A stretch of DNA of 64,000 nt. It comes from Ascidiimonas aurantiaca (GTDB lineage: Bacteria; Bacteroidota; Bacteroidia; Flavobacteriales; Flavobacteriaceae). The stretch is from positions 62,001 to 126,000 of the forward strand of contig NZ_JBBEWR010000002.1 in the NCBI RefSeq assembly GCF_037646345.1, in the 5' to 3' direction. Both the position numbers and the translations under genes were made by a program. Of this stretch, positions 9,723-17,267 are shown in pieces. Each line of letters begins with the position of its first letter. Positions within the stretch are counted from its first letter, which is position 1. The notes under the pieces are model-generated. The model saw nothing but the letters and a program-made list of their open reading frames with translations. It was not told where the DNA came from and ran no database searches.

Positions 9723-10202
9723 TTAATCTTTTACGTATTCAATACGATCTCCTACTTCTATATTCCATTCAGAGATAAGCCCTCCGTTTATTTCAAGTAC
9801 GTATTTCGCAGGTACATTAGAAGGTAACGAGGCTTCATCTAAAGGAGCTGCGTTTTCTACAAAACTAACGATTTCCAGTGCATTGTTTATATAGATGATA
9901 TCAAGGGGGATCTCAGTATTTTTCATGTAAAAAAAACGGGGTTCTTGCTTTGGAAAAACAAAAAGCATGCCGCGGTTCTCCTTCATACTTTTGCGATACA
10001 TGAGCCCTGTTTGTATCTCGTAATCATTATCAGCGATCTCAATTTCAAGCTCCCTGATCAGGGTACTGTCTTTCTTTAGCAGCTTCAATGAACCCTCTCT
10101 CTTAAAGCTAACTTCCTGGGTTGTTATGCTTTTCTTTTTATTTTCCGTATTACAGGAGTACATACCCAGGGCTGCCAAAAAAACAACTATATACTTTTTC
10201 AT
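9723..10202 (-). CDS. DUF192 family lipoprotein
   Basis: A 159-residue exported protein. The start MKKYIVVFLAALGMYSC gives a lipoprotein signal with Cys17, so the long N-terminal extension open in this frame is rejected. The DUF192 domain is recognised by LEIEIADNDYEIQTGLMYRKSM, NRGMLFVFP, RFFYMKNTEIPLDIIYI and VLEINGG. The biochemical function of the family is not established. The ATG overlaps the lgt stop by one base (TAATG), implying translational coupling with lgt, the enzyme needed to lipidate this very protein. Confidence 0.88.
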   Translation of the reverse strand: MKKYIVVFLAALGMYSCNTENKKKSITTQEVSFKREGSLKLLKKDSTLIRELEIEIADNDYEIQTGLMYRKSMKENRGMLFVFPKQEPRFFYMKNTEIPLDIIYINNALEIVSFVENAAPLDEASLPSNVPAKYVLEINGGLISEWNIEVGDRIEYVKD

Positions 10203-11137
10203 TAGGATACGGTTGAAGGTTTGGGTTTGAATATAAGATACAGACCAAGTACAATAAACGGAATACTTAGCCACTGGCCGGTAGTGAGCATATTGCCTAA
10301 AGAAGACTCGAACCCTCCCTGGCTTTCTTTTACAAATTCTACCATAAAACGTACACTCCAAAGGGAAACGAGATAGGTGCCGAACAGGAACCAGGGTTTT
10401 TCGCTTTTATTGGTTTTCCAGTAAATAAACCAGAGCAGAAGGAATACAAAAATATAGAAAAAGGCTTCATACAGTTGAGCAGGATGCCTAAAAGGAATAC
10501 TGTTCAATACCTCTGCATAGCCTGGATCGGCCGCAATGAGGTCATAGGCTTCTGATACGGAATTTTCACCGGTAATGGAAAGAGCTTCACGTTCGCTTAT
10601 TTCGTCCTGAAGAAAACGTACTCCAAAAGGATGGGAGGCTTCTACCACTTTACCATTGATCTCTGAATTCATAAAGTTACCGAGACGTACAAAGATACCT
10701 CCGCAGGCTACAGGTATAACTACCCGATCCAGTATCCAGGACAGACTTATATCTGGATATTTACGCTGATAGAGGTACATGGCAAAAATAGCCCCTATCG
10801 CGGCACCGTGGCTGGCCAGCCCGGTGAAACCGGTAAATTTAAATTCAGGAGAAAACCTAAAGGGCAGTATAATTTCTGAAAGATGATCCTTGTAATACGC
10901 CCAGTCATAGAAAAAAACATGTCCTAAACGCGCACCTATTAAAATAGCGAGCACCATATAGATAAAAAGTGTATCTAATCTTTCAATGGGTTGCTTTTCT
11001 TTTAGAAAAATACGTTTCATGAGATACCAGCCTAATGAAAAAGCAATAACAAACATAAGGCTGTAGTATCTGAGTTGAAAAGAACCCAGGTCAAAAAGGG
11101 CTTTATCGGGATTCCAGGTAATTCCTAAAAAATACAT
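10202..11137 (-). CDS. lgt: Prolipoprotein diacylglyceryl transferase
   Basis: Inner-membrane enzyme that transfers diacylglycerol from phosphatidylglycerol to the lipobox Cys, the first step of lipoprotein maturation. Family marks are LGSFQLRYYSLMFVIAF, GARLGHVFFYDW, FTGLASHGAAIG, the signature region RLGNFMNSEING and FRHPAQLYEAF. About seven membrane helices are visible. The length of 311 residues is above the ~270-290 of proteobacterial Lgt because of the segment EISEREALSITGENSVSEAYD, which is common in Bacteroidota. The start could also be the ATG at 11143, two codons upstream. The frame extends further but without homologous sequence. The stop overlaps the next gene's ATG. Confidence 0.95.
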   Translation of the reverse strand: MYFLGITWNPDKALFDLGSFQLRYYSLMFVIAFSLGWYLMKRIFLKEKQPIERLDTLFIYMVLAILIGARLGHVFFYDWAYYKDHLSEIILPFRFSPEFKFTGFTGLASHGAAIGAIFAMYLYQRKYPDISLSWILDRVVIPVACGGIFVRLGNFMNSEINGKVVEASHPFGVRFLQDEISEREALSITGENSVSEAYDLIAADPGYAEVLNSIPFRHPAQLYEAFFYIFVFLLLWFIYWKTNKSEKPWFLFGTYLVSLWSVRFMVEFVKESQGGFESSLGNMLTTGQWLSIPFIVLGLYLIFKPKPSTVS

Positions 11138-11249
11138 AAACATGTTTTGTTTTAAAGCATAAATATAAGTATTTGAATATAATTCTTCCCGTACCCTAAA
11201 ATTTTCCTGAATGTTTTTTACAAAGAAATAATGAAAGGTAAACCTATTC

Positions 11250-12017
11250 TTAAAGCTCTTCTTCCTGATACATTTTGCGTACTTTTTTAAAGAGATCAGA
11301 AGAGTAAACAAAGTTGGTAACTGCTTCGTTGTCGGTTTTAAATATTTCTTTATTGGTGCCTTCCCAGGCTTTATAACCGTCTTTGAGAAATACGATCTTT
11401 TCGCCTATTTGCATTACAGAGTTCATGTCGTGCGTATTGATTACCGTAGTGATATTGTATTCTCTGGTAATTTCCAGAATGAGTTCATCTATCAAAATAG
11501 CAGTTTTAGGATCTAATCCTGAGTTGGGCTCATCACAAAAAAGGTATTTTGGATGATTAACGATAGCTCTGGCAATGGCTACTCTTTTCTGCATTCCGCC
11601 GGAGATCTCAGACGGATACTTTTTGTGAGCGTCTATCAGGTTTACTCTTTTCAATACAAAATCAACCCGTTCCTGCATTTCTTCTTTGTTTTTATCTGAA
11701 AACATCTTTAACGGGAACATCACATTTTGTTCTACGGTCATAGAGTCAAAAAGAGCACTGCCCTGAAAAACCATTCCCATTTCCTGTCTTAGATCTCTTT
11801 TTTCATCTACGCTTAGTCCGGAATATTTACGTCCGTCATAAATTATGTTTCCTTTTTCCGGTGTAAACAGGCCAAGCATCGATTTTAGAAAAACTGTTTT
11901 CCCGGAACCGCTTTGCCCAATGATAAGATTAGTTTTTCCCTCTTCAAATGAAGTAGAGATCCCTTTAAGAATATGGGCTTCTCCAAAATATTTATGAAGG
12001 TCTTCAACTATTATCAT
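11250..12017 (-). CDS. ABC transporter ATP-binding protein, MlaF type
   Basis: ATPase of an Mla/MCE-type phospholipid transporter that keeps outer-membrane lipid asymmetry. A 255-residue protein with Walker A IIGQSGSGKT, Q-loop MVFQGSALFDSMTV, signature EISGGMQKRVAIARAI, Walker B YLFCDEPNSGLDP and the H-loop NTHDM. The GMQKR signature and the substitution of Asn in DEPNSGLDP fit MlaF-like proteins. The start MIIVEDLHKYFG at 12017 is chosen because its ATG overlaps the stop of the upstream mlaE gene by one base (TAATG). An MlaD-type substrate-binding protein is not in the window. Confidence 0.92.
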   Translation of the reverse strand: MIIVEDLHKYFGEAHILKGISTSFEEGKTNLIIGQSGSGKTVFLKSMLGLFTPEKGNIIYDGRKYSGLSVDEKRDLRQEMGMVFQGSALFDSMTVEQNVMFPLKMFSDKNKEEMQERVDFVLKRVNLIDAHKKYPSEISGGMQKRVAIARAIVNHPKYLFCDEPNSGLDPKTAILIDELILEITREYNITTVINTHDMNSVMQIGEKIVFLKDGYKAWEGTNKEIFKTDNEAVTNFVYSSDLFKKVRKMYQEEEL

Positions 12018-12754
12018 TATCCTAAAAGCATTTGGGTTAGCATATAATTCAAAATAATAATAGCCACACTCGTCCATACAAATGAGGTAGTACTGGCCTT
12101 TCCAACTTCCAGAGCACCGCCTTTCATATAAAATCCGTGAAAGGAAGGTATGGTGGCCAGTATAAATGCAAATACAAATGTTTTGGTAAATGCGTAAAAT
12201 ACGTGAAAAGGCTTAAAATCTACCTGTAATCCCTGAACAAATTCTGCGCTGGTGCTAAACCCTCCAAGGACGGCAGCTACCCAGCCGCCCAAAATACCCA
12301 GGAACATACCTATTGATATCACAAACGGATAGAAAAGCAGCGCAATGATTTTTGGAAAGATGAGATAGTTAAGTGCGTTCACTCCCATTACCTCCAGAGC
12401 GTCTATCTGTTCGGTTACGCGCATAGTGCCAATACTGGAAGTGATGTATGACCCGACTTTTCCCGCCATAATAATGGAAGTAAATGTAGGTGCAAATTCT
12501 AAAATGACCGACTGTCGGGTGGCAAAACCAACCAGGTACTTTGGAATTAACGGATTGTCAATATTTAGGGCAGTTTGTATAGCAACTACTCCTCCTACAA
12601 AAAAGGAAATGAATATTACGATACCCAATGATCCGTAAATAAGATCATCAACCTCCTTTAAAATCAAATCTTTCATGATAGACCATTTGGTAGGTTTTTT
12701 AAATACCTGCCTGATCATCAAAAAATAGCAACCAATGTTTTCCAGATAGTTCAT
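12017..12754 (-). CDS. MlaE-family ABC transporter permease
   Basis: Inner-membrane permease of the phospholipid transporter, partner of the ATPase encoded next. A 245-residue protein with about five to six membrane helices. It has the MlaE-typical FEFAPTFTS-like segment (VILEFAPTFTSIIMAGKVGSYITSSIGTM spans residues ~84-112), then RVTEQIDALEVMGVNALNYLIFPK and the C-terminal GGALEVGKASTTSFVWTSVAIIILNYMLTQ. It is the first gene of a minus-strand operon and overlaps mlaF by one base. A short intergenic region separates it from the divergent pafA. Confidence 0.93.
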   Translation of the reverse strand: MNYLENIGCYFLMIRQVFKKPTKWSIMKDLILKEVDDLIYGSLGIVIFISFFVGGVVAIQTALNIDNPLIPKYLVGFATRQSVILEFAPTFTSIIMAGKVGSYITSSIGTMRVTEQIDALEVMGVNALNYLIFPKIIALLFYPFVISIGMFLGILGGWVAAVLGGFSTSAEFVQGLQVDFKPFHVFYAFTKTFVFAFILATIPSFHGFYMKGGALEVGKASTTSFVWTSVAIIILNYMLTQMLLG

Positions 12755-12835
12755 GTGTAAAAAACAGCGCCACTAAAGTATAAAAAATCTACCGTTCTTT
12801 TAACCTGAATTTAAAGTTTAAAATATGTGATTCCT

Positions 12836-12843
12836 TATTTTTG
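12836..12843 (+). promoter_or_regulatory. -7 promoter element of the pafA-like gene
   Basis: TATTTTTG matches TAnnTTTG. It lies in the divergent region between mlaE and the phosphatase and leaves a leader of about 80 bases before the ATG at 12930. No -33 box is assigned. Confidence 0.45.
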
Positions 12844-12929
12844 TACGGATTAAAAATTAACCAGGACTTTTAGCGGAATCCCGCCGGGACCTTAAACACT
12901 TTTATATTTTGAATACATATTCGTTTAAA

Positions 12930-14636
12930 ATGTTTTTTGTGAAACGTTTTTTATTAGCAACATTATTTCTGGTACCTGTATTTACAGTATTTGCCCAGCA
13001 AAACCTTTTACGAAATACATCCCGTGAGAATGACAGGGTTTTGCAATTGAAGACATTAGGAACTCAAAACTTAATGGTGAGACCAAAACTGGTGGTAGGC
13101 ATAGTGGTAGATCAAATGCGTTATGATTATCTGACCCGTTTTTGGGCACATTACGGAGAAGGAGGCTTTAAGCGTCTGGTAAATGAAGGGTTTAATTGTA
13201 AAAACAATCATTTTAATTATGTGCCTACTTACACGGGGCCGGGCCACGCTTCGGTATATACGGGTACTACCCCGGCAAATCACGGTATTATAGGTAACAA
13301 CTGGTTTGATAAAGGAACCGGTAAAATGGTGTATTGTGCTGAAGATGAAAGTTATAACTCGGTAGGGAGTAGTTCTGAGGCTGGTAAAATGTCACCTTCC
13401 AGAATGATGACCACTACAGTTACCGATGAGCTGCGCCTGGCCACACAGAAAAGAGCCAAAGTGATAGGCATAGCCCTTAAAGATCGCGGGGCCATACTTC
13501 CTGCGGGGCATATGGCAGATGCCGCGTATTGGTTTGAAGGGCTTGCCCATGGAAAATGGATCACCAGTGACTATTATATGACCAACCTTCCCGATTGGGT
13601 GAAAGCTTTTAATGCCTCGGGGAAAGCTAAAAGCTACCTGAAAGACTGGGATACTATGTATGATATTAAAACCTATGTGGAAAGTGGCCCTGATGATACT
13701 TCTTTTGAGATGCCTTTTAACGGAGAAAAAAGACCTGTATTTCCCCATCGTCTGGGTAAACTTAGTAAAGACAATAAAGAGTTTGATATTATAAAAAACT
13801 CACCTTTTGGTAATAGCCTTACATTAGATTTTGCTTTGGCCGCTATTGAAGGAGAAAAGCTGGGTGACGATGAAATTACCGATTTCCTGGCAATTAGTTT
13901 CTCCAGTACCGATTATATAGGTCATAAGTTTGGGGTAAATAGTAAAGAGGTTCAGGATACATATATACGCCTCGATAAGGACCTGGAAAAACTCCTTACT
14001 ACCTTAGATAATAAACTGGGTGAGGGTGAATATACCGTTTTTTTAACGGCAGATCACGGGGCGGTAGATGTTCCTGCGTATCTGGAGTCTGTAAAAATCC
14101 CGTCCGGTTATGTAGATACCCGCGCGTTTGAAAAACGTTTATCAGAACACCTGGAAAAAATATACGGGGTTCCGGGGCTGGTACTCAAAGTTTATAATGA
14201 TCAGGTGTTTTTAGATCGTGCCAAAATAAGAGAGAACACTCTTGTTTATACAGAGATACAAAAAAAAGTTCTGGAAGCTTTAACGCAATATGAGGGGGTA
14301 ATAAGTGCATACACAGCTCAGGAACTCATTTCTGGTAATTACACTTTACCTTTCCAGTCTCTTTTACAAAAAGGATTTCATTTTCAACGTTCGGGAGATG
14401 TAGTTTTTGTTTTGCACCCTGCCACCATATCGTATTACAAAACAGGATCTACACATGGTTCCGGGTTTTCATATGATACACATGTTCCCTTACTCTTTTT
14501 TGGAAAAGGCATTAATTCAGGAAGTACAGTTTCCAGAACAGAAATACCGGATATAGCTCCTACTATTTCAGCACTGTTGGGCATTGCTTTTCCAAATGCA
14601 ACTACAGGGAACCCTATAGAAGGAATTTTAGAATAA
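12930..14636 (+). CDS. pafA: PafA-type alkaline phosphatase (type I phosphodiesterase/nucleotide pyrophosphatase fold)
   Basis: Periplasmic or surface phosphomonoesterase. The ATG at 12930 gives a clean signal peptide (MFFVKRFLLATLFLVPVFTVFAQ). An upstream TTG at 12909 is less likely. The alkaline phosphatase superfamily core shows VGIVVDQMRYDYLTRFW (first metal-binding Asp), the nucleophile Thr in VPTYTGPGHASVYTGTTPANHG, SFSSTDYIGHKFG, FLTADHGAVDVP and the late STHGSGFSYDTHVPLLFFG. The 568 residues and these motifs match the phosphate-irrepressible PafA known from Elizabethkingia and other Flavobacteriales. Its 3' end overlaps the convergent glycosyltransferase gene by nine bases. Confidence 0.88.
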   Translation: MFFVKRFLLATLFLVPVFTVFAQQNLLRNTSRENDRVLQLKTLGTQNLMVRPKLVVGIVVDQMRYDYLTRFWAHYGEGGFKRLVNEGFNCKNNHFNYVPTYTGPGHASVYTGTTPANHGIIGNNWFDKGTGKMVYCAEDESYNSVGSSSEAGKMSPSRMMTTTVTDELRLATQKRAKVIGIALKDRGAILPAGHMADAAYWFEGLAHGKWITSDYYMTNLPDWVKAFNASGKAKSYLKDWDTMYDIKTYVESGPDDTSFEMPFNGEKRPVFPHRLGKLSKDNKEFDIIKNSPFGNSLTLDFALAAIEGEKLGDDEITDFLAISFSSTDYIGHKFGVNSKEVQDTYIRLDKDLEKLLTTLDNKLGEGEYTVFLTADHGAVDVPAYLESVKIPSGYVDTRAFEKRLSEHLEKIYGVPGLVLKVYNDQVFLDRAKIRENTLVYTEIQKKVLEALTQYEGVISAYTAQELISGNYTLPFQSLLQKGFHFQRSGDVVFVLHPATISYYKTGSTHGSGFSYDTHVPLLFFGKGINSGSTVSRTEIPDIAPTISALLGIAFPNATTGNPIEGILE

Positions 14637-15482
14637 ACGCAGTTTTTTAAGTACCCCTTTTAGTCGATACGCTCGTATAAAAGTACCTTCCTGCTTAGTA
14701 ACTATGAAAGGAATATTGTTTTTTATGGCAGTAAAGAAACCTTTCATATTATCGGCAAACAAAACGGTTGATCGCAGTTTCCATGCCATTTTTAGCGAGG
14801 AGATCACCGTTAATAACAAACCATACCGCATTTTATACATGGCTTCTCCCTGCAAACGTCTGGCCTTTTCTGTATATTCTTTGCCTGTGGGCCTGAGATG
14901 CTTTACCTTTAGCTGTATATCGGTATGGGTTTTAAAACCGTGATAGCGTGCCAGTAACTCATCTACTGTATCCCATCCAATAGAGGGTTTGAGGCCTCCT
15001 ATTTTATCAAAGCATTTTTTTGAATACAATTTAACCGGACCTCTTACTTTAGTTTTCGCGGCTATCGGTTCATACACCCATTCATTATTTTTCTCAATAT
15101 AGAGGAGTCCGCTGCACATACCGAGATCTTTATCATTTTTGAAGTGATATTGCATTTTTTCAAAATAATCTTCCGGCAGAATAAGGTCAGCGTCAAACTT
15201 TCCGATAAGGTCATAACATGTGTCCAGTTGTGCTAACCCTTTATGGAATGCATGCACCACCTTACTACCCGGCATATGCTCGGGAGAAGAGGAGATGGTT
15301 AATTTCTCAATAAATGTATAGCGTTGTGCATAGGTATCAATTATCTGCTCTGTTTTATCGGTAGAATGATCATTTACTACAAGCACTTTATCGGGCACAA
15401 TTTTTTGTTTGACTACCGATTCCAGCATGAGATCCAGAAATTGTTCTTCATTATGAGCGGGGATGATAATATAGCACTTCAA
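14628..15482 (-). CDS. Family 2 glycosyltransferase
   Basis: A 284-residue GT-A fold enzyme with no signal peptide. The N-terminus IIPAHNEEQFLDLMLESVVKQ and VLVVNDHSTDKT is the nucleotide-sugar fold, and GKFDADLILPEDYFEKM holds the DxD metal-binding motif. The C-terminal half (AWKLRSTVLFADNMKGFF) is less hydrophobic than in membrane-anchored GT2s. Donor and acceptor are unknown. It ends a three-gene minus-strand unit after a ketoacyl synthase III-like gene and a methyltransferase, 5 bases from the latter. This suggests one pathway making a glycosylated lipid or polyketide-like product, which is inference from order only. Confidence 0.85.
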   Translation of the reverse strand: MKCYIIIPAHNEEQFLDLMLESVVKQKIVPDKVLVVNDHSTDKTEQIIDTYAQRYTFIEKLTISSSPEHMPGSKVVHAFHKGLAQLDTCYDLIGKFDADLILPEDYFEKMQYHFKNDKDLGMCSGLLYIEKNNEWVYEPIAAKTKVRGPVKLYSKKCFDKIGGLKPSIGWDTVDELLARYHGFKTHTDIQLKVKHLRPTGKEYTEKARRLQGEAMYKMRYGLLLTVISSLKMAWKLRSTVLFADNMKGFFTAIKNNIPFIVTKQEGTFIRAYRLKGVLKKLRLF

Positions 15483-15487
15483 GGAAC

Positions 15488-16015
15488 CTATGTTTGCTTT
15501 TTAATGGCATACACGGCATAATACCGGGGAGTAAAGCTTCTTAACAATGGTCTGAATCCCAATTTTTTAACGGGGTTTGTCCATTTTTTTCTGGCTACGA
15601 TCTCCCAGCCGGCTTTTTCAAGCAACCAGTCAAACTGCCAGTCTTCAAACTCATGAAAATGACGATCCCATTTATCAGTTTTACTGCGGTAGGCCGGAGA
15701 AAACCATAACCTAAGCGGTATGGTAGCGACAAGTTTCTGAGCTTTAATTTCACGAAGAATGTTAAAAGGTGCTACCATATGCTCAAATATCTCAAAAGCG
15801 GTTACAGCATCGTAATCGTCTTTTTCTACAGCCTTGGTAGATAAATCCAGATCCTCTCCCCAGGTGTTTTCAACCTCATACCCATTTTTTATCATGATCT
15901 CTGAAAACGGGTTTTTAACCCCCAGATCCAGAATGGTTGCAGGAGCAGGTAGGTGCTCTTTTAAGAACTCAAGAGTTAAACGATAGCGTTTTTCGGGAAA
16001 ATTATTTTCGTACAT
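15488..16015 (-). CDS. Class I SAM-dependent methyltransferase
   Basis: A 175-residue predicted methyltransferase. The SAM-binding glycine motif is slightly degenerate (ATILDLGVKNPFSEIM), followed by YDAVTAFEIFEHMVAPFNILREI, the motif IV/post-II region with EHM common to UbiG/UbiE-like enzymes. The acceptor is unknown. The start is the ATG at 16015, two bases after the stop of the ketoacyl synthase gene. A TTG at 16021 would make a slight overlap and is less likely. It lies in an operon with the upstream condensing enzyme and the downstream GT2. Confidence 0.82.
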   Translation of the reverse strand: MYENNFPEKRYRLTLEFLKEHLPAPATILDLGVKNPFSEIMIKNGYEVENTWGEDLDLSTKAVEKDDYDAVTAFEIFEHMVAPFNILREIKAQKLVATIPLRLWFSPAYRSKTDKWDRHFHEFEDWQFDWLLEKAGWEIVARKKWTNPVKKLGFRPLLRSFTPRYYAVYAIKKQT

Positions 16016-16017
16016 TA

Positions 16018-17076
16018 TCAATATTTGTAAACCACGGCGTTTATATTCATTCCTGCGCCAACACTTGCAAATATAATAACATCTCCTTTATGCAATTCTT
16101 GATTTTTAAGCTTACCTTTCCGTACCATATCAAACAAGGTAGGTACGGTAGCGACCGAACTGTTTCCTAACTTATGAATATTCATAGGAGTTATAAACTC
16201 AGGAACCTCCTCATCGTATAATTTGTAGAAGCGTTTTACGATGGCTTCATCCATTTTTTCATTGGCCTGATGAATAAATATTTTTTTAAGATTGGATAGT
16301 TTTTCACCACTCTTTTCAAAACAGGCCTTCATGGCCATAGGCACCTGGGTGATCGCAAATTCATATATTTTTCGGCCGTACATTTTAATAAATCGGGTAT
16401 TCTGATTTATATTTTTGTTGTAAGAACTTCCAAAAAATATATAAAAGGCTTCATCGTAAGAGCAGGTAAGGGTTTCATGGGCCAATATTCCATGCCCTTT
16501 CTTTTTGTTTTCAAGAATAGCGGCTCCGGCACCATCAGAATAGATCATAGAATCCCGGTCATGTATATCTATTACTCTGGAAAGGGTTTCGCATCCTATA
16601 ACCAGGCATTTTTGGGCCATTCCGGCTTTCATGAAAGCCTGAGCCTGGATAATAGCCTCTATCCAGCCCGGGCAGCCAAACAATAAATCGTAGGCTACAC
16701 AGTAATTATTTTTGATACGAAGAAGATGCTTTACTCTGGAAGCAATACTGGGAACGGTATCTGACTGGACTGAGCCATGAGCTATATCACCGTAATTATG
16801 AGCAACGATGATATAATCGAGTTTTTCTTTATCAACATTGGCATCGGAAAGTGCTTTTTGCGCCGCTTCAAAAGCAAGATCTGAAGCTTTAAATTCATTT
16901 TTGGCATATCTCCGTTCCCCAATCCCTGTAATGGCTTTAAACTTTGAAATAATGGTCTCATTATTTTGCTTAAAAGGGATGCCTTCTTCGGTTAAAAAAA
17001 TATGATCCAGGAAATCATTATTCTTTTCAATAATTGAAGGAATAAAAGAGCCGGTCCCTGTTATTTTTATATTCAT
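16018..17076 (-). CDS. 3-oxoacyl-ACP synthase III-like (FabH-family) condensing enzyme
   Basis: Thiolase-fold enzyme that joins an acyl group to malonyl-ACP or a similar acceptor. The 352 residues contain the full catalytic triad: Cys in DLLFGCPGWIEA, His in FIHQANEKMDEA and Asn in HKLGNSSVATVPTLF. Sequence such as RYAKNEFKASDLAFEAAQKAL and SDGAGAAILE is typical of KASIII. The LLFGCPGW active site and extra length differ from housekeeping FabH, and its neighbours are a methyltransferase and a GT2. A specialised acyl product, and not bulk fatty acid initiation, is therefore more likely (inference). First gene of its operon. Confidence 0.87.
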   Translation of the reverse strand: MNIKITGTGSFIPSIIEKNNDFLDHIFLTEEGIPFKQNNETIISKFKAITGIGERRYAKNEFKASDLAFEAAQKALSDANVDKEKLDYIIVAHNYGDIAHGSVQSDTVPSIASRVKHLLRIKNNYCVAYDLLFGCPGWIEAIIQAQAFMKAGMAQKCLVIGCETLSRVIDIHDRDSMIYSDGAGAAILENKKKGHGILAHETLTCSYDEAFYIFFGSSYNKNINQNTRFIKMYGRKIYEFAITQVPMAMKACFEKSGEKLSNLKKIFIHQANEKMDEAIVKRFYKLYDEEVPEFITPMNIHKLGNSSVATVPTLFDMVRKGKLKNQELHKGDVIIFASVGAGMNINAVVYKY

Positions 17077-17102
17077 AAAGTTGTCGTTTGTAGTGCTCTT
17101 GC

Positions 17103-17110
17103 CAAAGCTA
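17103..17110 (-). promoter_or_regulatory. -7 promoter element of the ketoacyl synthase operon
   Basis: On the minus strand the sequence reads TAGCTTTG, matching TAnnTTTG. It ends 26 bases before the ATG at 17076. No -33 box is seen. Confidence 0.4.
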
Positions 17111-17212
17111 CATATTGAAAATTAATTTGTTATGCATGCATAATAAAGATTACGATGCCCAAAAAGTTGTTTTGTATTTGTAAAATGGACATTCAATAAA
17201 TTAACTCTATAA

Positions 17213-17244
17213 CAAAGGCTCTTCAATCTTTTGAAGAGCCTTTG
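17213..17244. terminator. Terminator of gcvP
   Basis: Perfect 14-bp stem CAAAGGCTCTTCAA / TTGAAGAGCCTTTG with a four-base loop. It lies 24 bases downstream of the gcvP stop. The A-rich flank on the + strand gives a modest T run on the minus strand. Confidence 0.8.
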
Positions 17245-17267
17245 TTTATAGGATATTTTGTAAAACA

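Noticed and set aside
10203..10361. N-terminal extension of the DUF192 protein
   Set aside because: It lies within lgt in another frame and would bury the lipoprotein signal peptide; the TAATG overlap gives a better start.
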